A stretch of 64,000 nucleotides of DNA from Meiothermus taiwanensis DSM 14542. GTDB taxonomy: Bacteria; Deinococcota; Deinococci; Deinococcales; Thermaceae. Within the stretch, counting starts at the first letter, position 1, and each line of letters starts with the position of its first letter. Of the stretch, positions 54,631-63,988 are shown piece after piece. The translations under genes were made by a program, and so were the position numbers. The stretch is taken from assembly GCA_000482765.1 (NCBI GenBank), contig AXWR01000006.1, positions 61,817 through 125,816 of the forward strand. The letters are read 5' to 3'. Under the pieces are notes generated by a model. That model was not told the origin of the DNA. It did not search any database and worked only from the letters and a program-made list of their open reading frames with translations.

Positions 54631-56052
54631 TTACCAACGCACCTCGTAGAAGCCGCGGTTCACCAGGGTGTTGCCTTCGACCACCGCATAGGAAAGCCCC
54701 AGCCCAAAGCGCTGACCTAACCGCTCGAGGAAGTTGGTAAAGGAACTAACTATTTCGCGCTCGAGCGCGTCGTTCTGGGCACCAATGGTAAGCGGCAGCA
54801 GCTCGCCTAGTGACCCAAACTGCTGCTGCAGGATGGCCCCCTGGTTGGTGAAGGTGTAGCCCACCGCATTGGCGGGTATGCGCACGCGGAAACGCTGGAA
54901 GCCCGGATCTGTACGCCAGGTGGGGTTTTTGACGGCGGCCAGGGCGCTTTTGCTGGTGGCTAGAATCAGCCGGTTGGCATCTAGCTTGTAGTACAGCACC
55001 CCACCCAGGCCCACCTCCACGGCTTTGAAGTCGCCCTCGTTGCCCAGCACCTTGAAACCGCCTTGGCCGTCGGGGCTCGAGAAGGCTGCCAGGCTTTGCA
55101 GCAGCGCCAGCAGATTGGCCTCGGCGGTGGGGGGATCGCGCAGCTCCCAGTAGATCAGGCTATGACCCAGCAGGCCCTCACCCAGCCCATCCCGCGCGGG
55201 GGGCGGCCCTTGCACCGTTACGGTTGCGAAGCGGGCCCCAAACGCCCTGAGGTCGAGGTTGAGGCGCAGGTCAAACTCGCGCAGCAAGCCGGGCAGGTAG
55301 GCCCCCAGCTGGCTGAGGTCAAACACCCCAGTTGAGACCGAGAGGCCCCTGGGCAGATCGGCTGCGTTGTAGGGCTGCGTTTTGGGCAACAACAGTTTGG
55401 CCAGGGCGGGATCGGCGCTGGGGTTTAGCTCCAGGCGGGCCTCATCGGTGTAACCGCCGGCTGTGAGCTGGATGGCATAGCTAAAGCGACGGAAGGTTTG
55501 GACGGCCCCCAGGGCTCGAGGGGGCAGACCCAGGCCACGAACAAGGTTTTGTGGGAGGGTGCCCCACAGCACGAGATCCCCCCGCACCGGGGCTTGCAGA
55601 CCCCGCTGGTTCTGCAGGAACAGGCGGGCGTACTTGGGAGAGGCCATGAAGATCAGCTCGCGGCTGAAGCCCATCTCGATCTCGCGATCCCTCCCCACCA
55701 GCCAGCCGCCCAGGGCCCGCAGGCCTTTGGTCTCGCGGCGCAGGGCCTGCATGGCTTCGCTGCTGGGGCGGGCAATCAGAAAAAAGCCATCGGTATAAAG
55801 TGCGGCCGCTAGACCCCCGGCGGCAATTCCCAGGAGTGCCGCTTCGGAGCCGGCCTGTCGCCGCAGTTCACGGTTGAGCAGGGCTTCCATCCCACTCTGC
55901 TTCCAGTCCGAGGCCAGCCCGTTCAGGTAACGGCTACCGCGCAGGTCGTTCAGGTAAAAGCCGGCCACTGCCCCTGGGGGGGCCAGCGTGATGAGGTTCT
56001 GGGCTAGGGCCGGGCCGAGCAGCAACAACAGAAAAATCGTCAAGCGGGCCAT
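54631..56052 (-). CDS. DUF3352-like secreted protein
   Basis: 473 aa. A signal peptide (MARLTIFLLLLLGPALAQN) is followed by a long beta-rich protein with TLAPPGAVAGFYLNDLRGS, similar to DUF3352 proteins of cyanobacteria and Deinococcota. No catalytic motif. The terminal FYEVRW gives an aromatic C-terminus. It precedes the VWA gene by 18 nt, so the two are likely one operon. ATG 56052 is preferred over ATG 56061 and 56076 because it begins the signal peptide and has GGGA upstream. Confidence 0.68.
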   Translation of the reverse strand: MARLTIFLLLLLGPALAQNLITLAPPGAVAGFYLNDLRGSRYLNGLASDWKQSGMEALLNRELRRQAGSEAALLGIAAGGLAAALYTDGFFLIARPSSEAMQALRRETKGLRALGGWLVGRDREIEMGFSRELIFMASPKYARLFLQNQRGLQAPVRGDLVLWGTLPQNLVRGLGLPPRALGAVQTFRRFSYAIQLTAGGYTDEARLELNPSADPALAKLLLPKTQPYNAADLPRGLSVSTGVFDLSQLGAYLPGLLREFDLRLNLDLRAFGARFATVTVQGPPPARDGLGEGLLGHSLIYWELRDPPTAEANLLALLQSLAAFSSPDGQGGFKVLGNEGDFKAVEVGLGGVLYYKLDANRLILATSKSALAAVKNPTWRTDPGFQRFRVRIPANAVGYTFTNQGAILQQQFGSLGELLPLTIGAQNDALEREIVSSFTNFLERLGQRFGLGLSYAVVEGNTLVNRGFYEVRW

Positions 56053-56113
56053 GGTTCCCATGTTACTAGACGACACCCCAAAGCGATGTGGTCTTTTGCC
56101 CTTGTAGCAGGCC

Positions 56114-58084
56114 CTAGGCTTCAGCCTTCTGTCGTTCGGCGATCACCTTCTGGGCCAGGTTGGGGGGTACCTCGGCGTAGTGGGAGAACTCGAGGCTATA
56201 AGCGCCGGTGCCCTGGGTGAGCCCCGATAGGGTGCGGCTGTACTCGAGCAACTCAGCCAGGGGGGCTTCGGCGCTCACCACGGCCAGGGCCCCCTCCTGA
56301 TCCAGGCCCAGGATGCGTCCACGCCGGGACTGCATATCCGACAAAATATCGCCCACGCGGTCCTGGGGAACAAAAATCTTCAAGGTGTAGATGGGCTCGA
56401 GCAGGGTGGGGCTGGCCTGGGTGACCACGTTTCGGAAGGCCAGCTGGGCGGCCAGTTGGAAAGCCATATCCGAGCTATCCACCTCGTGGTAGGAGCCGTG
56501 GTACACCACTGCCCGGAAGCCGATGACCGGATAACCCGCCAGCGGCCCGGTTTTGGCGGCCTCTTTGATGCCCATCTCCACCGCTTCCATGTACTTGGTG
56601 GGGATCACCCCGCCGGTAATCTCCCAGACAAACTCGTAGTCGGGGTGGGGCTCCAGCCGCAGCCATACATCGCCGTACTGCCCGTGCCCGCCGGTTTGTT
56701 TTTTGTGCTTGCCCTGTCCTTCGGCCTTCTTGCGGATGGTCTCCCGGTAGGGGATTTTGGGGGGGCGGCTGATAATTTTGACCCCATAGTCGGCCAGGCG
56801 TTCCTTGGCGGTCTCGAGGTGCAGGTCGCCCATGCCCCACAGGATCTGTTCGCCGGTCTCGGGGTTGCGCTCGAACCTTAGGCTGGGGTCTTCTTCCAGC
56901 AGCTTGCGTAAAGCGTCGCCAAGTTTAGCCTCGTCGGCGCGCGACTCGGGTGTGATGGCCACCATCGCTACCGGGTCGGGCAGGCGGGCCGAGGGAAACT
57001 CCAGGCGCTCCCCCTGCCAAAGCTCCATACCCTTGTGCAGGCCATCGGCTTTGGGCAGGGCCAGGATGGTGCCCGCCTCGGCCTCCTCGAGTTCGATCAA
57101 GTCCTTGCCTTTGGCGGTGTAGAGGTGGGCCAGCCGAACCGTGCCATTATCGGACTGCAAGGTGTCGCCGGCCTTGAGCCTGCCGCGATACAGCCGGGCA
57201 AAAGCCACCTGCCCCATGAAGGGGTCTACCTGCACTTTAAACACTTTCGCCGCCGGACTGCCCTGGCCCCAGCGTTCTTCGGGGGAGGGAAGGGCCTCGA
57301 GGAACAGGTCGAGCAGCATATCCAGCCCGATCAGAGCCGCGGAGGAGCCGATGGCCACCGGGAAAACCTGGCCTTTACGCACCGCCTCGTGGAAGGCCCG
57401 CGAGAGGGCCACCTCCTCCACTTCGCCGCCCTCGAGGTACTTTTCCAGCAGGCTTTCATCGGTCTCGATGATGGCCTCGCGGGCTTCGTTACGGTATTTT
57501 TCCACCTGGGCTTGCTGGCCTTCGGGGATGCTGGTAATCACCGGGCGGCCCTTGTCGTAGCGGAAGGCCCGGTCGTGCAGCACATCAATCAGCCCAATCC
57601 ACTGGCCGTTCTCGTAGAGGGGCAGGTGGGCTGGGAGGATGGGGCCTAGGGTGGAGCGCAGATCCTCGAGCAGGGCAAAAAAATCGCCCCCTTTTTCCAG
57701 CTTGGTGACCACCACCATTCGGGGTAGCTCCAGCCGCTCGGCCACCGTCCAGGCCCGCTCGGTGCCAATCTGCACCCCCGCCTCTGCCGAAACCGCCACC
57801 ACCGCTGCGTCGGCGGCCTCCATGGCGCCCCGAATTTCGCCCACAAAATCGGTATAGCCGGGGGCGTCGAGCAGGTAAATGCGGTGCCCTTGGTAGGTCA
57901 GGGGCAGCACCGCTGTGCGAACCGAGACCCGGTGGGCTTTTTCCTCCGGGGTGTAGTCCGAGGTGGTGCTGCCCTCTTCTACCTTGCCCATGCGATCCTT
58001 GCCCCCGGTGAAGTACAGGAGCGCCTCACCGAGGGTGGTTTTACCGCTGCCGCTGTGCCCTACGAGGGCGACAGTGCGAATCAT
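56114..58084 (-). CDS. EF-G-2-like translational GTPase
   Basis: 656 aa. G1 GHSGSGKTTLGE, G3 DAPGYTDF, and TKLEKGGD in place of the G4 NKxD. Domains II-V follow, with QTGGHGQYGDVWLRLEP (domain IV) and RRGRILGLDQEG (domain V). The variant G4 and shortness separate it from canonical FusA and match the second EF-G of Thermus. Such factors bind ribosomes and have weak or no translocation role. GGAGG precedes ATG 58084, and TATACT on the minus strand is its probable -10. Confidence 0.85.
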   Translation of the reverse strand: MIRTVALVGHSGSGKTTLGEALLYFTGGKDRMGKVEEGSTTSDYTPEEKAHRVSVRTAVLPLTYQGHRIYLLDAPGYTDFVGEIRGAMEAADAAVVAVSAEAGVQIGTERAWTVAERLELPRMVVVTKLEKGGDFFALLEDLRSTLGPILPAHLPLYENGQWIGLIDVLHDRAFRYDKGRPVITSIPEGQQAQVEKYRNEAREAIIETDESLLEKYLEGGEVEEVALSRAFHEAVRKGQVFPVAIGSSAALIGLDMLLDLFLEALPSPEERWGQGSPAAKVFKVQVDPFMGQVAFARLYRGRLKAGDTLQSDNGTVRLAHLYTAKGKDLIELEEAEAGTILALPKADGLHKGMELWQGERLEFPSARLPDPVAMVAITPESRADEAKLGDALRKLLEEDPSLRFERNPETGEQILWGMGDLHLETAKERLADYGVKIISRPPKIPYRETIRKKAEGQGKHKKQTGGHGQYGDVWLRLEPHPDYEFVWEITGGVIPTKYMEAVEMGIKEAAKTGPLAGYPVIGFRAVVYHGSYHEVDSSDMAFQLAAQLAFRNVVTQASPTLLEPIYTLKIFVPQDRVGDILSDMQSRRGRILGLDQEGALAVVSAEAPLAELLEYSRTLSGLTQGTGAYSLEFSHYAEVPPNLAQKVIAERQKAEA

Positions 58085-58224
58085 GGTTGACCTCCTTGTG
58101 GCCTTTAGTATAAGGCTTTGGTGGAGACAAAAGTACCTCGAGCGGGTGCCCAGTACCTGGGAACGTATGCTAAACTTGCTTTTTGTTGTAGGGATTGCAG
58201 GATCCCGGAGGAAACCCCCTGTCC

Positions 58225-58845
58225 ATGATTGAGTTCGCTATCAAGGCCTTTCTGACCCTTTTTGTGCTGATAGACCCCATTGGCTTGATCCCGCTTTTTT
58301 TGGGGTTGGTCGGCGTTCGTAGCTACCAGGAGCAGAAGAAAATCGCCCTGCGCTCTACCCTGGTTGCCGGGCTCCTGATACTGGGCTTTGCCATACTGGG
58401 TGGGATGATCCTCCGCCACCTGGGCATCAGCCTCGAGGCCTTCAAGGTGGCCGGGGGGCTGCTGCTGTTCAAAATCGCCCTGGACATGATCAATGCTCAG
58501 CTCGAGCGCGAGACCGACGAAGAGCACGCCGAGTCACAAGCCCGAACCGATATCTCGGTCTTTCCCCTGGCCATCCCCCTCATCGCTGGGCCTGGCACCC
58601 TGGCCGGGGTACTGATTCTGACTGGGTCGGCCCCGGCGGGAATATGGGGGTTCGTGGTGGTGCTGGCTATGGCCGCGTTGGTGCTGTTTCTGACCTACTG
58701 GTCGCTCAGGGCTGCGCTCAAGTTCTCGAGCTCGCTGGGCCGCACCGGTATCAACGTGATCACCCGGGTGCTGGGTATCCTGCTGGCCGCGCTGGCCGTG
58801 CAGTACGTGGCGGATGGGGTGCGGGTTTTGCTCAAGCTCGGCTAG
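58225..58845 (+). CDS. MarC-family membrane protein
   Basis: 206 aa with six membrane segments. MIEFAIKAFLTLFVLIDPIGLIPLFL and ISVFPLAIPLIAGPGTLAGVLIL carry the family's paired DP/AGPG motifs. Despite the name (multiple antibiotic resistance), function is unknown. ATG 58225 begins the family start; GGAGGA is 12 nt upstream, which is rather distant. Its stop codon is followed within a few bases by repeat copy D. Confidence 0.85.
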   Translation: MIEFAIKAFLTLFVLIDPIGLIPLFLGLVGVRSYQEQKKIALRSTLVAGLLILGFAILGGMILRHLGISLEAFKVAGGLLLFKIALDMINAQLERETDEEHAESQARTDISVFPLAIPLIAGPGTLAGVLILTGSAPAGIWGFVVVLAMAALVLFLTYWSLRAALKFSSSLGRTGINVITRVLGILLAALAVQYVADGVRVLLKLG

Positions 58846-58853
58846 CTTGTAGC

Positions 58854-58972
58854 GGCTGTCTTTTTGTAGCCTAGAGCACGCCCTTCCAAGGGGCGGTATC
58901 GCCCTCGGTTATGCGGATAACTTCGGTCGGGTTGGTTCGCCGTCGGAAGGCGCCGAACCTGGCATCACCCCC
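58854..58972 (+). repeat. Palindromic repeat element, copy D (truncated)
   Basis: Only the right part of the first hairpin is left (GGCTGTCTTTTTGTAGCC in place of GGCTATCTTTTTGAATCC). The flank TAGAGCACGCCCTTCCAAGG and the second hairpin (GGTTCG at 58933 onward, CGAACC at 58953 onward) are clear. The element covers the 3' end of recN, and begins 8 nt behind the marC stop. Confidence 0.7.
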
Positions 58973-60528
58973 AGCAGCAGTTCGCGCGCGTGCTCGAGGG
59001 CTGCCTCGGAGTAGCTGCCCGAGAGCATCCGGGCTAGCTCGCGCACCCGCTCTTCATCCTGCACCTGCTGAATTTCTACACTGCTACCGCGCTTGACCAC
59101 CCGGTAGTGGTTCTGGGCTCGAGCGGCGATTTGTGGAAGGTGGGTTACCACCAGCACCTGGCGTTCCTGGGCCAGCCGCGCCAGCCGCTCGGCCACCTGC
59201 CAGGCGGCCTCGCCCCCCACCCCGGCGTCTATCTCGTCGAACACCACCGTTTCGGCCCCGGTTCCGGTCAACAGGGCCAGGGCCAGCATGACCCGCGAAA
59301 GCTCACCGCCCGAGGCGGCCTTTTCCAGCGGGGCCAGGCCCAGGCCGGGGTTGGCCGAAAAAAGCAGCTGTACCTCCTCGAGCCCCTCGGGGCCTGGCTG
59401 CTCCAAAGGCACCAGACCTACTTGAAACTGGGCAGCCGGCATGCCCAGGGCCTGTATTTCTTCACCGGCCCGGCGCGACAGATTCTCTGCGGCCTGGGCG
59501 CGGGCTGCGGTGAGCTGCTGCCCTGCTTCCAGGAGCGCCTTCCAGGCATTTTCTTTTTGGCTATAGAGCTGGCTTAGCCGATCCTCGGCCCCCTCGAGCT
59601 CCGCCAGCTCCCGTCGGGCGGCCTCGGCAAACTCCAGGATGGCCGGGATGCCTTCACCGTACTTGCGCCCCAGTTTCTCGATCAGGGCCAGCCGGGCCTC
59701 CACCTCGTCGAGGCGTTGGGGGTCGGCCTCGAGGTTTTCCAGATAATCTTCCAGCTCGCGGCTCACTGCCCGAAGTGCATCCAGGGCATTCTCGAGGTCG
59801 CGGCTCAGGCTCTCCAGATGAGCATCAAAGCGGCCCCCTGCCCTGACCTCCCTCGAGGCCAGCGCAACCAGCCCCAGGGCGTCGCCTTCCCCACTCAGCG
59901 CGCCTATCGCTGCCGAAACCCGCTCGCGCAGGGCCTCGAGGTGCCGCAAGCGCTCCGCCTCTTGCCTGAGCTGCTCCTCTTCTCCTACCACCAGCCGGGC
60001 CTGATCTATTTCCGCAATCTGAAAACGCAGGATGTCCAGCCTCCGCTCGCGTTCGCGCGCCGCAGTTTCCAGGCGCTCCGTCTCGCGCAAAATGGACTGG
60101 TACTGCTCGTAGGCGTCCTGGTAGCGCAGCAGCAAGTCGGGCTTGACCTGAGAATCCAGCAGTTTGCGCTGGGCTTTGCGACTAAAGAGGGCCAGCGAGG
60201 CGTGCTGGGCATGGATAGTTAGGTGCTGGGCGGCCTCCTCGCTTAACTCTCGCAGGCTTACCACCTCCCCATCGATGCGGGCGGTGCTGCGTCCCTGGGC
60301 CACCTTGCGCGAGAGGCTTTTCCCGTTGAAAAAGGCCGTTACCAGGAGGGTTTCGGCCCCAGGGCGTACCAGCCCCTCGGCTCTCTCCCCCAGCAGAAGC
60401 GATAAGGCATCTACCAGCACACTTTTGCCGGCACCGGTTTCGCCGGTAAGCACGGTGAGCCCAGGGCTGAAATCGAGCGCCACCTGCTCCAGAACAGCCA
60501 AGTTTTGCACCTCGAGGCGCTCTAGCAT
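58909..60528 (-). CDS. recN: DNA repair protein RecN
   Basis: 539 aa, an SMC-like ATPase. Walker A LTGETGAGKSVLVDALSLLL, long coiled coil (residues about 150-340), signature SGGELSRVMLALALL, Walker B TVVFDEIDAGVGGEAAW and the D-loop. It acts in double-strand break repair. The last 16 codons (GSAPSDGEPTRPKLSA) are encoded by repeat copy D and not by ordinary recN sequence, so this tail is lineage-specific. It lies 105 nt downstream of argR on the same strand; in many bacteria argR and recN are neighbours. Confidence 0.95.
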   Translation of the reverse strand: MLERLEVQNLAVLEQVALDFSPGLTVLTGETGAGKSVLVDALSLLLGERAEGLVRPGAETLLVTAFFNGKSLSRKVAQGRSTARIDGEVVSLRELSEEAAQHLTIHAQHASLALFSRKAQRKLLDSQVKPDLLLRYQDAYEQYQSILRETERLETAARERERRLDILRFQIAEIDQARLVVGEEEQLRQEAERLRHLEALRERVSAAIGALSGEGDALGLVALASREVRAGGRFDAHLESLSRDLENALDALRAVSRELEDYLENLEADPQRLDEVEARLALIEKLGRKYGEGIPAILEFAEAARRELAELEGAEDRLSQLYSQKENAWKALLEAGQQLTAARAQAAENLSRRAGEEIQALGMPAAQFQVGLVPLEQPGPEGLEEVQLLFSANPGLGLAPLEKAASGGELSRVMLALALLTGTGAETVVFDEIDAGVGGEAAWQVAERLARLAQERQVLVVTHLPQIAARAQNHYRVVKRGSSVEIQQVQDEERVRELARMLSGSYSEAALEHARELLLGVMPGSAPSDGEPTRPKLSA

Positions 60529-60633
60529 ACCAAGAACAGGGTATCACATTCGTTTTGCTGTTAGCAGAACGAAGGCCGGGTGCGGGGCCGTACCGGTTTT
60601 AGAAGAGCATTTCGGTGGTATCGCTGAGGCTTG

Positions 60634-61110
60634 TCACATCGTATCAGATCCTTGGGTTAGGAGCGCCTCAAACTCCTCTTGCAGGGCCTCGGCAGCCTGA
60701 ATGGTGCGGCCAACTACCAGAATCGAATCCTCGCCGGCAATGGTGCCCACGATGTCGTCGCGCCGAAGCCGGTCGATCAGGAGTGCAATACCCGAAGCGT
60801 GCCCCTCCGAGACCTTCAATACCACGATGTTCTCCCCACGGTCTACATCCCGCACGAAGGTGGGGAAGATGCGCCGCAATTCATCCATAACATCTTCGGA
60901 GAGCTCGAGGTGGGCCAGGGCATATTTGTGTTTCCCCCGCCCTAGCGGAACCCGCACCAGGCGCAACTCACTGATATCCCGGCTGACGGTGGCCTGGGTT
61001 ACGTCGAAGTTCATGTTGCGCAGCCGCTCCACCAACTGGGCCTGGGTGGAAATGCTCTCGCGGCTGATAATTTCCTGGATAGCGCGGTGCCTCTGTTCCT
61101 TGCTTGCCAT
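60634..61110 (-). CDS. argR: Arginine repressor
   Basis: 158 aa. The N-terminal winged HTH ([42 protein letters not shown]) and the C-terminal arginine-binding domain ([40 protein letters not shown]) are standard, including the GTIAGDD-like motif. It represses arginine biosynthesis genes when bound to arginine, and its own promoter carries a candidate ARG box. In the order gmk, rpoZ, argR, recN on the minus strand. Confidence 0.95.
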   Translation of the reverse strand: MASKEQRHRAIQEIISRESISTQAQLVERLRNMNFDVTQATVSRDISELRLVRVPLGRGKHKYALAHLELSEDVMDELRRIFPTFVRDVDRGENIVVLKVSEGHASGIALLIDRLRRDDIVGTIAGEDSILVVGRTIQAAEALQEEFEALLTQGSDTM

Positions 61111-61120
61111 AGCAACTCCC

Positions 61121-61135
61121 TGAATACCGAATTGA
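61121..61135. promoter_or_regulatory. Candidate ARG box
   Basis: TGAAT-ACCGA-ATTGA, an imperfect palindrome resembling the ARG box half-sites (TGAAT/ATTCA). It covers the expected transcription start of argR, so ArgR could repress its own gene. Confidence 0.5.
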
Positions 61136-61136
61136 G

Positions 61137-61166
61137 ATTATACAGGGCTCCGCAGCAATGTTCCAA
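61137..61166 (-). promoter_or_regulatory. Promoter of argR
   Basis: TTGGAA at 61166-61161 and TATAAT at 61142-61137 on the minus strand, spacer 18 nt. The -10 is a perfect consensus. Start would be near 61130, 20 nt before the ATG at 61110. Confidence 0.7.
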
Positions 61167-61260
61167 GAAATATAGGCGACGCAAAAGGCTTTCTTGGTTT
61201 TGGCTCAATGCATGAAGATGCGGACTGTGCAGGGCAGCCCACACCCTACAAAGGCGCGTT

Positions 61261-61569
61261 TCAGTCGGCGGGCTCGATGACCTCGCGCGGGTACATCTGG
61301 TCGAGGAATTTGGTGAGCCGATCTTCCGCGATGAGGTTTTCACCGATGAGAAGCCGCCCGGTTTTGAGTTCTTGCATAGCCCAGGTGACAGCGTTGGGGT
61401 CGGGCTTGTCGCCTTCCAGGGTGTGCATCCGGGGGTACTCGTCGGGGCTCAGAACGGTGTTCTTGAAGTCGTAACGCAAAAGCTGTTGAGCCCGCTTGGC
61501 CGTCACCACGGTCAAGCGGTACTTTGAATCGGTCAGGGTTAGAAGGGTGTCGATGCCGGGTTCTGCCAT
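61261..61569 (-). CDS. rpoZ: RNA polymerase omega subunit
   Basis: 102 aa, the length of Thermus omega. [25 protein letters not shown] is the conserved helical N-terminal block that binds beta-prime. The C-terminal tail is the Deinococcota type. It stabilises RNA polymerase assembly and responds to ppGpp in some bacteria. It lies downstream of gmk on the same strand, 113 nt apart, as in many bacteria. Confidence 0.9.
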   Translation of the reverse strand: MAEPGIDTLLTLTDSKYRLTVVTAKRAQQLLRYDFKNTVLSPDEYPRMHTLEGDKPDPNAVTWAMQELKTGRLLIGENLIAEDRLTKFLDQMYPREVIEPAD

Positions 61570-61682
61570 AGGTATACCTCTACAACCAAGTTTCGATTGT
61601 ACATCAAAGACCAGAACCGATACTTGAGTTTCCAGAGCAAAGCAATGGTTTCAACGTGCAAACCGACCTTTCTTGCTGAGGC

Positions 61683-62354
61683 CTATGAACCAGCCTCGCC
61701 TGCCTCGAGCCGTTTGCGCTCGAGCTCGTCAAGCTCTTTTTCCAGGGCGGGGTCTATGGAGAGCGCCCGCTCGATGGCCTCGCGCATACGGGGCTGCAAC
61801 AGCCGCTCGGCCTGGATGATGGCGGCGAAGTCGGAGACCGCCTTATCGAGCTGGTCGTTGACCAGTACGTACTTAAAGCGGTCGGCCATGCGGATCTCCT
61901 CTATGGCCCGCTCGAGCCGCTTGCGAATCTTGGGCAGGCTGTCGGTGCCGCGTACCAACAAGCGCCGCCGTAACTCTGAGAGGGAGGGCGGGATGATGAA
62001 AACCAGGATGGCTTCGGGTAGGGCTTGCTTGACCTGCAAAGCCCCCTGCACCTCGATTTCCAGGAGCACATCCTGCCCCTTGCTCAGGGCTTCTTCAACG
62101 GGTTCTTTGGGGGTGCCATAGTAGTCGTCGACATACTGGGCCCACTCGAGAAAACCGTTCTGCGCTATCCGACTTTCAAACTCGGCCTTGCTCACGAAGT
62201 AATAGTCCACCCCATTGCGCTCACCCGGCCTGGGCGGGCGGGTGGTCATGGAGATGGAATAGTACATACGGTGGTACTCCAGCAGCCGTCCCCGTATGGT
62301 GCCTTTGCCCACCCCTGAAGCCCCAGTCATGACAAAAAGATTCCCACGCGGCAT
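61683..62354 (-). CDS. gmk: Guanylate kinase
   Basis: 223 aa. P-loop GASGVGKGTIRGRL, MTTRPPRPGERNGVDYYFVS (GMP-binding) and FLEWAQYVDDYYGTPKEPVEEAL are family motifs; the lid region has RRRLLVRGTDS. It phosphorylates GMP to GDP. The C-terminus has an extra charged tail of about 30 residues. First gene of the gmk-rpoZ(-argR-recN) run; rpoZ follows on the same strand. Confidence 0.95.
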   Translation of the reverse strand: MPRGNLFVMTGASGVGKGTIRGRLLEYHRMYYSISMTTRPPRPGERNGVDYYFVSKAEFESRIAQNGFLEWAQYVDDYYGTPKEPVEEALSKGQDVLLEIEVQGALQVKQALPEAILVFIIPPSLSELRRRLLVRGTDSLPKIRKRLERAIEEIRMADRFKYVLVNDQLDKAVSDFAAIIQAERLLQPRMREAIERALSIDPALEKELDELERKRLEAGEAGS

Positions 62355-62448
62355 AACTTTGGCATCCTATCAGAGCCGGGCTTTTAGCGCCACTTGAGAT
62401 TTAGCCCGTAGGGTTTAGACTAACCCCTGGTAACGTGCGGGAGTTTGG

Positions 62449-63903
62449 ATGACACCAGATTGGGTCAAAGACGCGGTTTTCTACCAGATATTTCCAGATC
62501 GCTTTTACATAGGGCAGGGGCCTGCGGGCCAACCTGCACCGGTGCAAAGTGCTTTTGAAGCCTGGGAGGCGCCCCCTACCCTGCGCGGCTTCAAGGGGGG
62601 CAACCTTTGGGGGGTCATCGAGAAGCTGGACTATATCAAGCAGCAGGGCTTCAACGCCCTGTACTTCTGCCCCATCTTTGCCTCAACGGCCAACCACCGC
62701 TACCACACCAGCGACTACTTCCAGGTAGACCCCATCCTGGGGGGCAACGAGGCCCTGCGGTGTCTGGTGGAAGAGGCCCACCGGCGCGATATGCGGGTGG
62801 TGCTGGACGGGGTCTTCAATCACTGCGGCCGGGCCCACTTTGCTTTTCAGCACATCATGGAAAACGAGGCGGCCTCGCCCTACCTGGACTGGTTTCACAT
62901 CTACAAGTTTCCCCTGAACGCTTACAGCAAACACCCCAACTACGCGGCCTGGTGGAACAACCCCGAGCTGCCTAAGTTCAACACCGCCAACCCCGAGTGC
63001 CGTGAGTATCTGCTCTCGGTGGCGGAATACTGGCTTCAGTACGGCATCGATGGCTGGCGTCTGGACGTGCCCAACGAGATCGACGACGACGATTTTTGGC
63101 GTGAGTTCCGCCGGCGGGTTAAGGCCCGGAACCCCGAGGCCTACATCGTGGGTGAGATCTGGGACGACGCCAGCCGCTGGTTGCAGGGTGATCAATTCGA
63201 TGCGGTGATGAACTATCCCCTGGGACGGGCCATCCTGGGTTTTGTGGGGGCCGATGCGCTGGACAAAGACCTGGCGGCCAAGAGCGGCCTGGGGCGGCTG
63301 GAAAGTTTGGGGGCCATGGCCTGCCACCACCGCCTCGAGGATCTCTTCCGCCGCTACGACTGGGAGATCGTGACCGCGCAGATGAACATCATGACCTCGC
63401 ACGACACCCCCAGAATCTTCAGTATTTTGCGCGGTCAGACTGAGCGGGTGCGGCTGGCCTTTGCCATGCTTTTCACCCTTCCGGGTGCACCCACGGTCTA
63501 CTACGGCGACGAGATCGGCATGGCCGGAGGCCACGACCCCGACAACCGCCGGGGCATGATCTGGGATGAGTCTCGCTGGCACAAATCCATTCAGCAGATC
63601 ATCCAGCAGATGTCGGCCTTGCGCCGGTCGTTGCCAGCGCTGCGCCGGGGGCGCTACCAGTATCTGTATGCCCAGGACGGCCACCTGGCCTTTGCCCGCA
63701 CCCTCGAGCAGTCCAGCGTGGTGGTAACGATTAATGCCTCCCCGGAACCCTGGCGCGTCAACATTCCCCTACATGGGGTGTGGCCGCGGGGCGGGCAGGC
63801 GGTTGACCTGCTGTCGGGTAAATCGGGCCGGTGTGCAGGGGGGTATTTAGAAGACGGTGTTCTGGAGCCCTTTACTCTAGCGGTATGGCAGGCCCACGAA
63901 TAA
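62449..63903 (+). CDS. Alpha-amylase-family glycoside hydrolase (GH13)
   Basis: 484 aa. The catalytic barrel is complete: GVFNHCG (region I), the nucleophile Asp in DGWRLDVPNE (II), acid/base Glu in YIVGEIWDD (III) and transition-state Asp in MTSHDTPR (IV), followed by a C-terminal beta-sandwich. The start DWVKDAVFYQIFPDRFY is typical of cyclomaltodextrinase, neopullulanase and maltogenic amylases, but their usual N-terminal domain is missing, and there is no signal peptide. So it is a cytosolic maltodextrin hydrolase. It stands alone after a gap of 94 nt from gmk (divergent). Confidence 0.92.
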   Translation: MTPDWVKDAVFYQIFPDRFYIGQGPAGQPAPVQSAFEAWEAPPTLRGFKGGNLWGVIEKLDYIKQQGFNALYFCPIFASTANHRYHTSDYFQVDPILGGNEALRCLVEEAHRRDMRVVLDGVFNHCGRAHFAFQHIMENEAASPYLDWFHIYKFPLNAYSKHPNYAAWWNNPELPKFNTANPECREYLLSVAEYWLQYGIDGWRLDVPNEIDDDDFWREFRRRVKARNPEAYIVGEIWDDASRWLQGDQFDAVMNYPLGRAILGFVGADALDKDLAAKSGLGRLESLGAMACHHRLEDLFRRYDWEIVTAQMNIMTSHDTPRIFSILRGQTERVRLAFAMLFTLPGAPTVYYGDEIGMAGGHDPDNRRGMIWDESRWHKSIQQIIQQMSALRRSLPALRRGRYQYLYAQDGHLAFARTLEQSSVVVTINASPEPWRVNIPLHGVWPRGGQAVDLLSGKSGRCAGGYLEDGVLEPFTLAVWQAHE

Positions 63904-63988
63904 AAGTAGGAGTTACGCAGTTGCCCCTCACCCCTCTACTCGGCTACCCTTTTCTGCAAAGCAAACAGGCCAAGAGGAGTTAGCTGCC

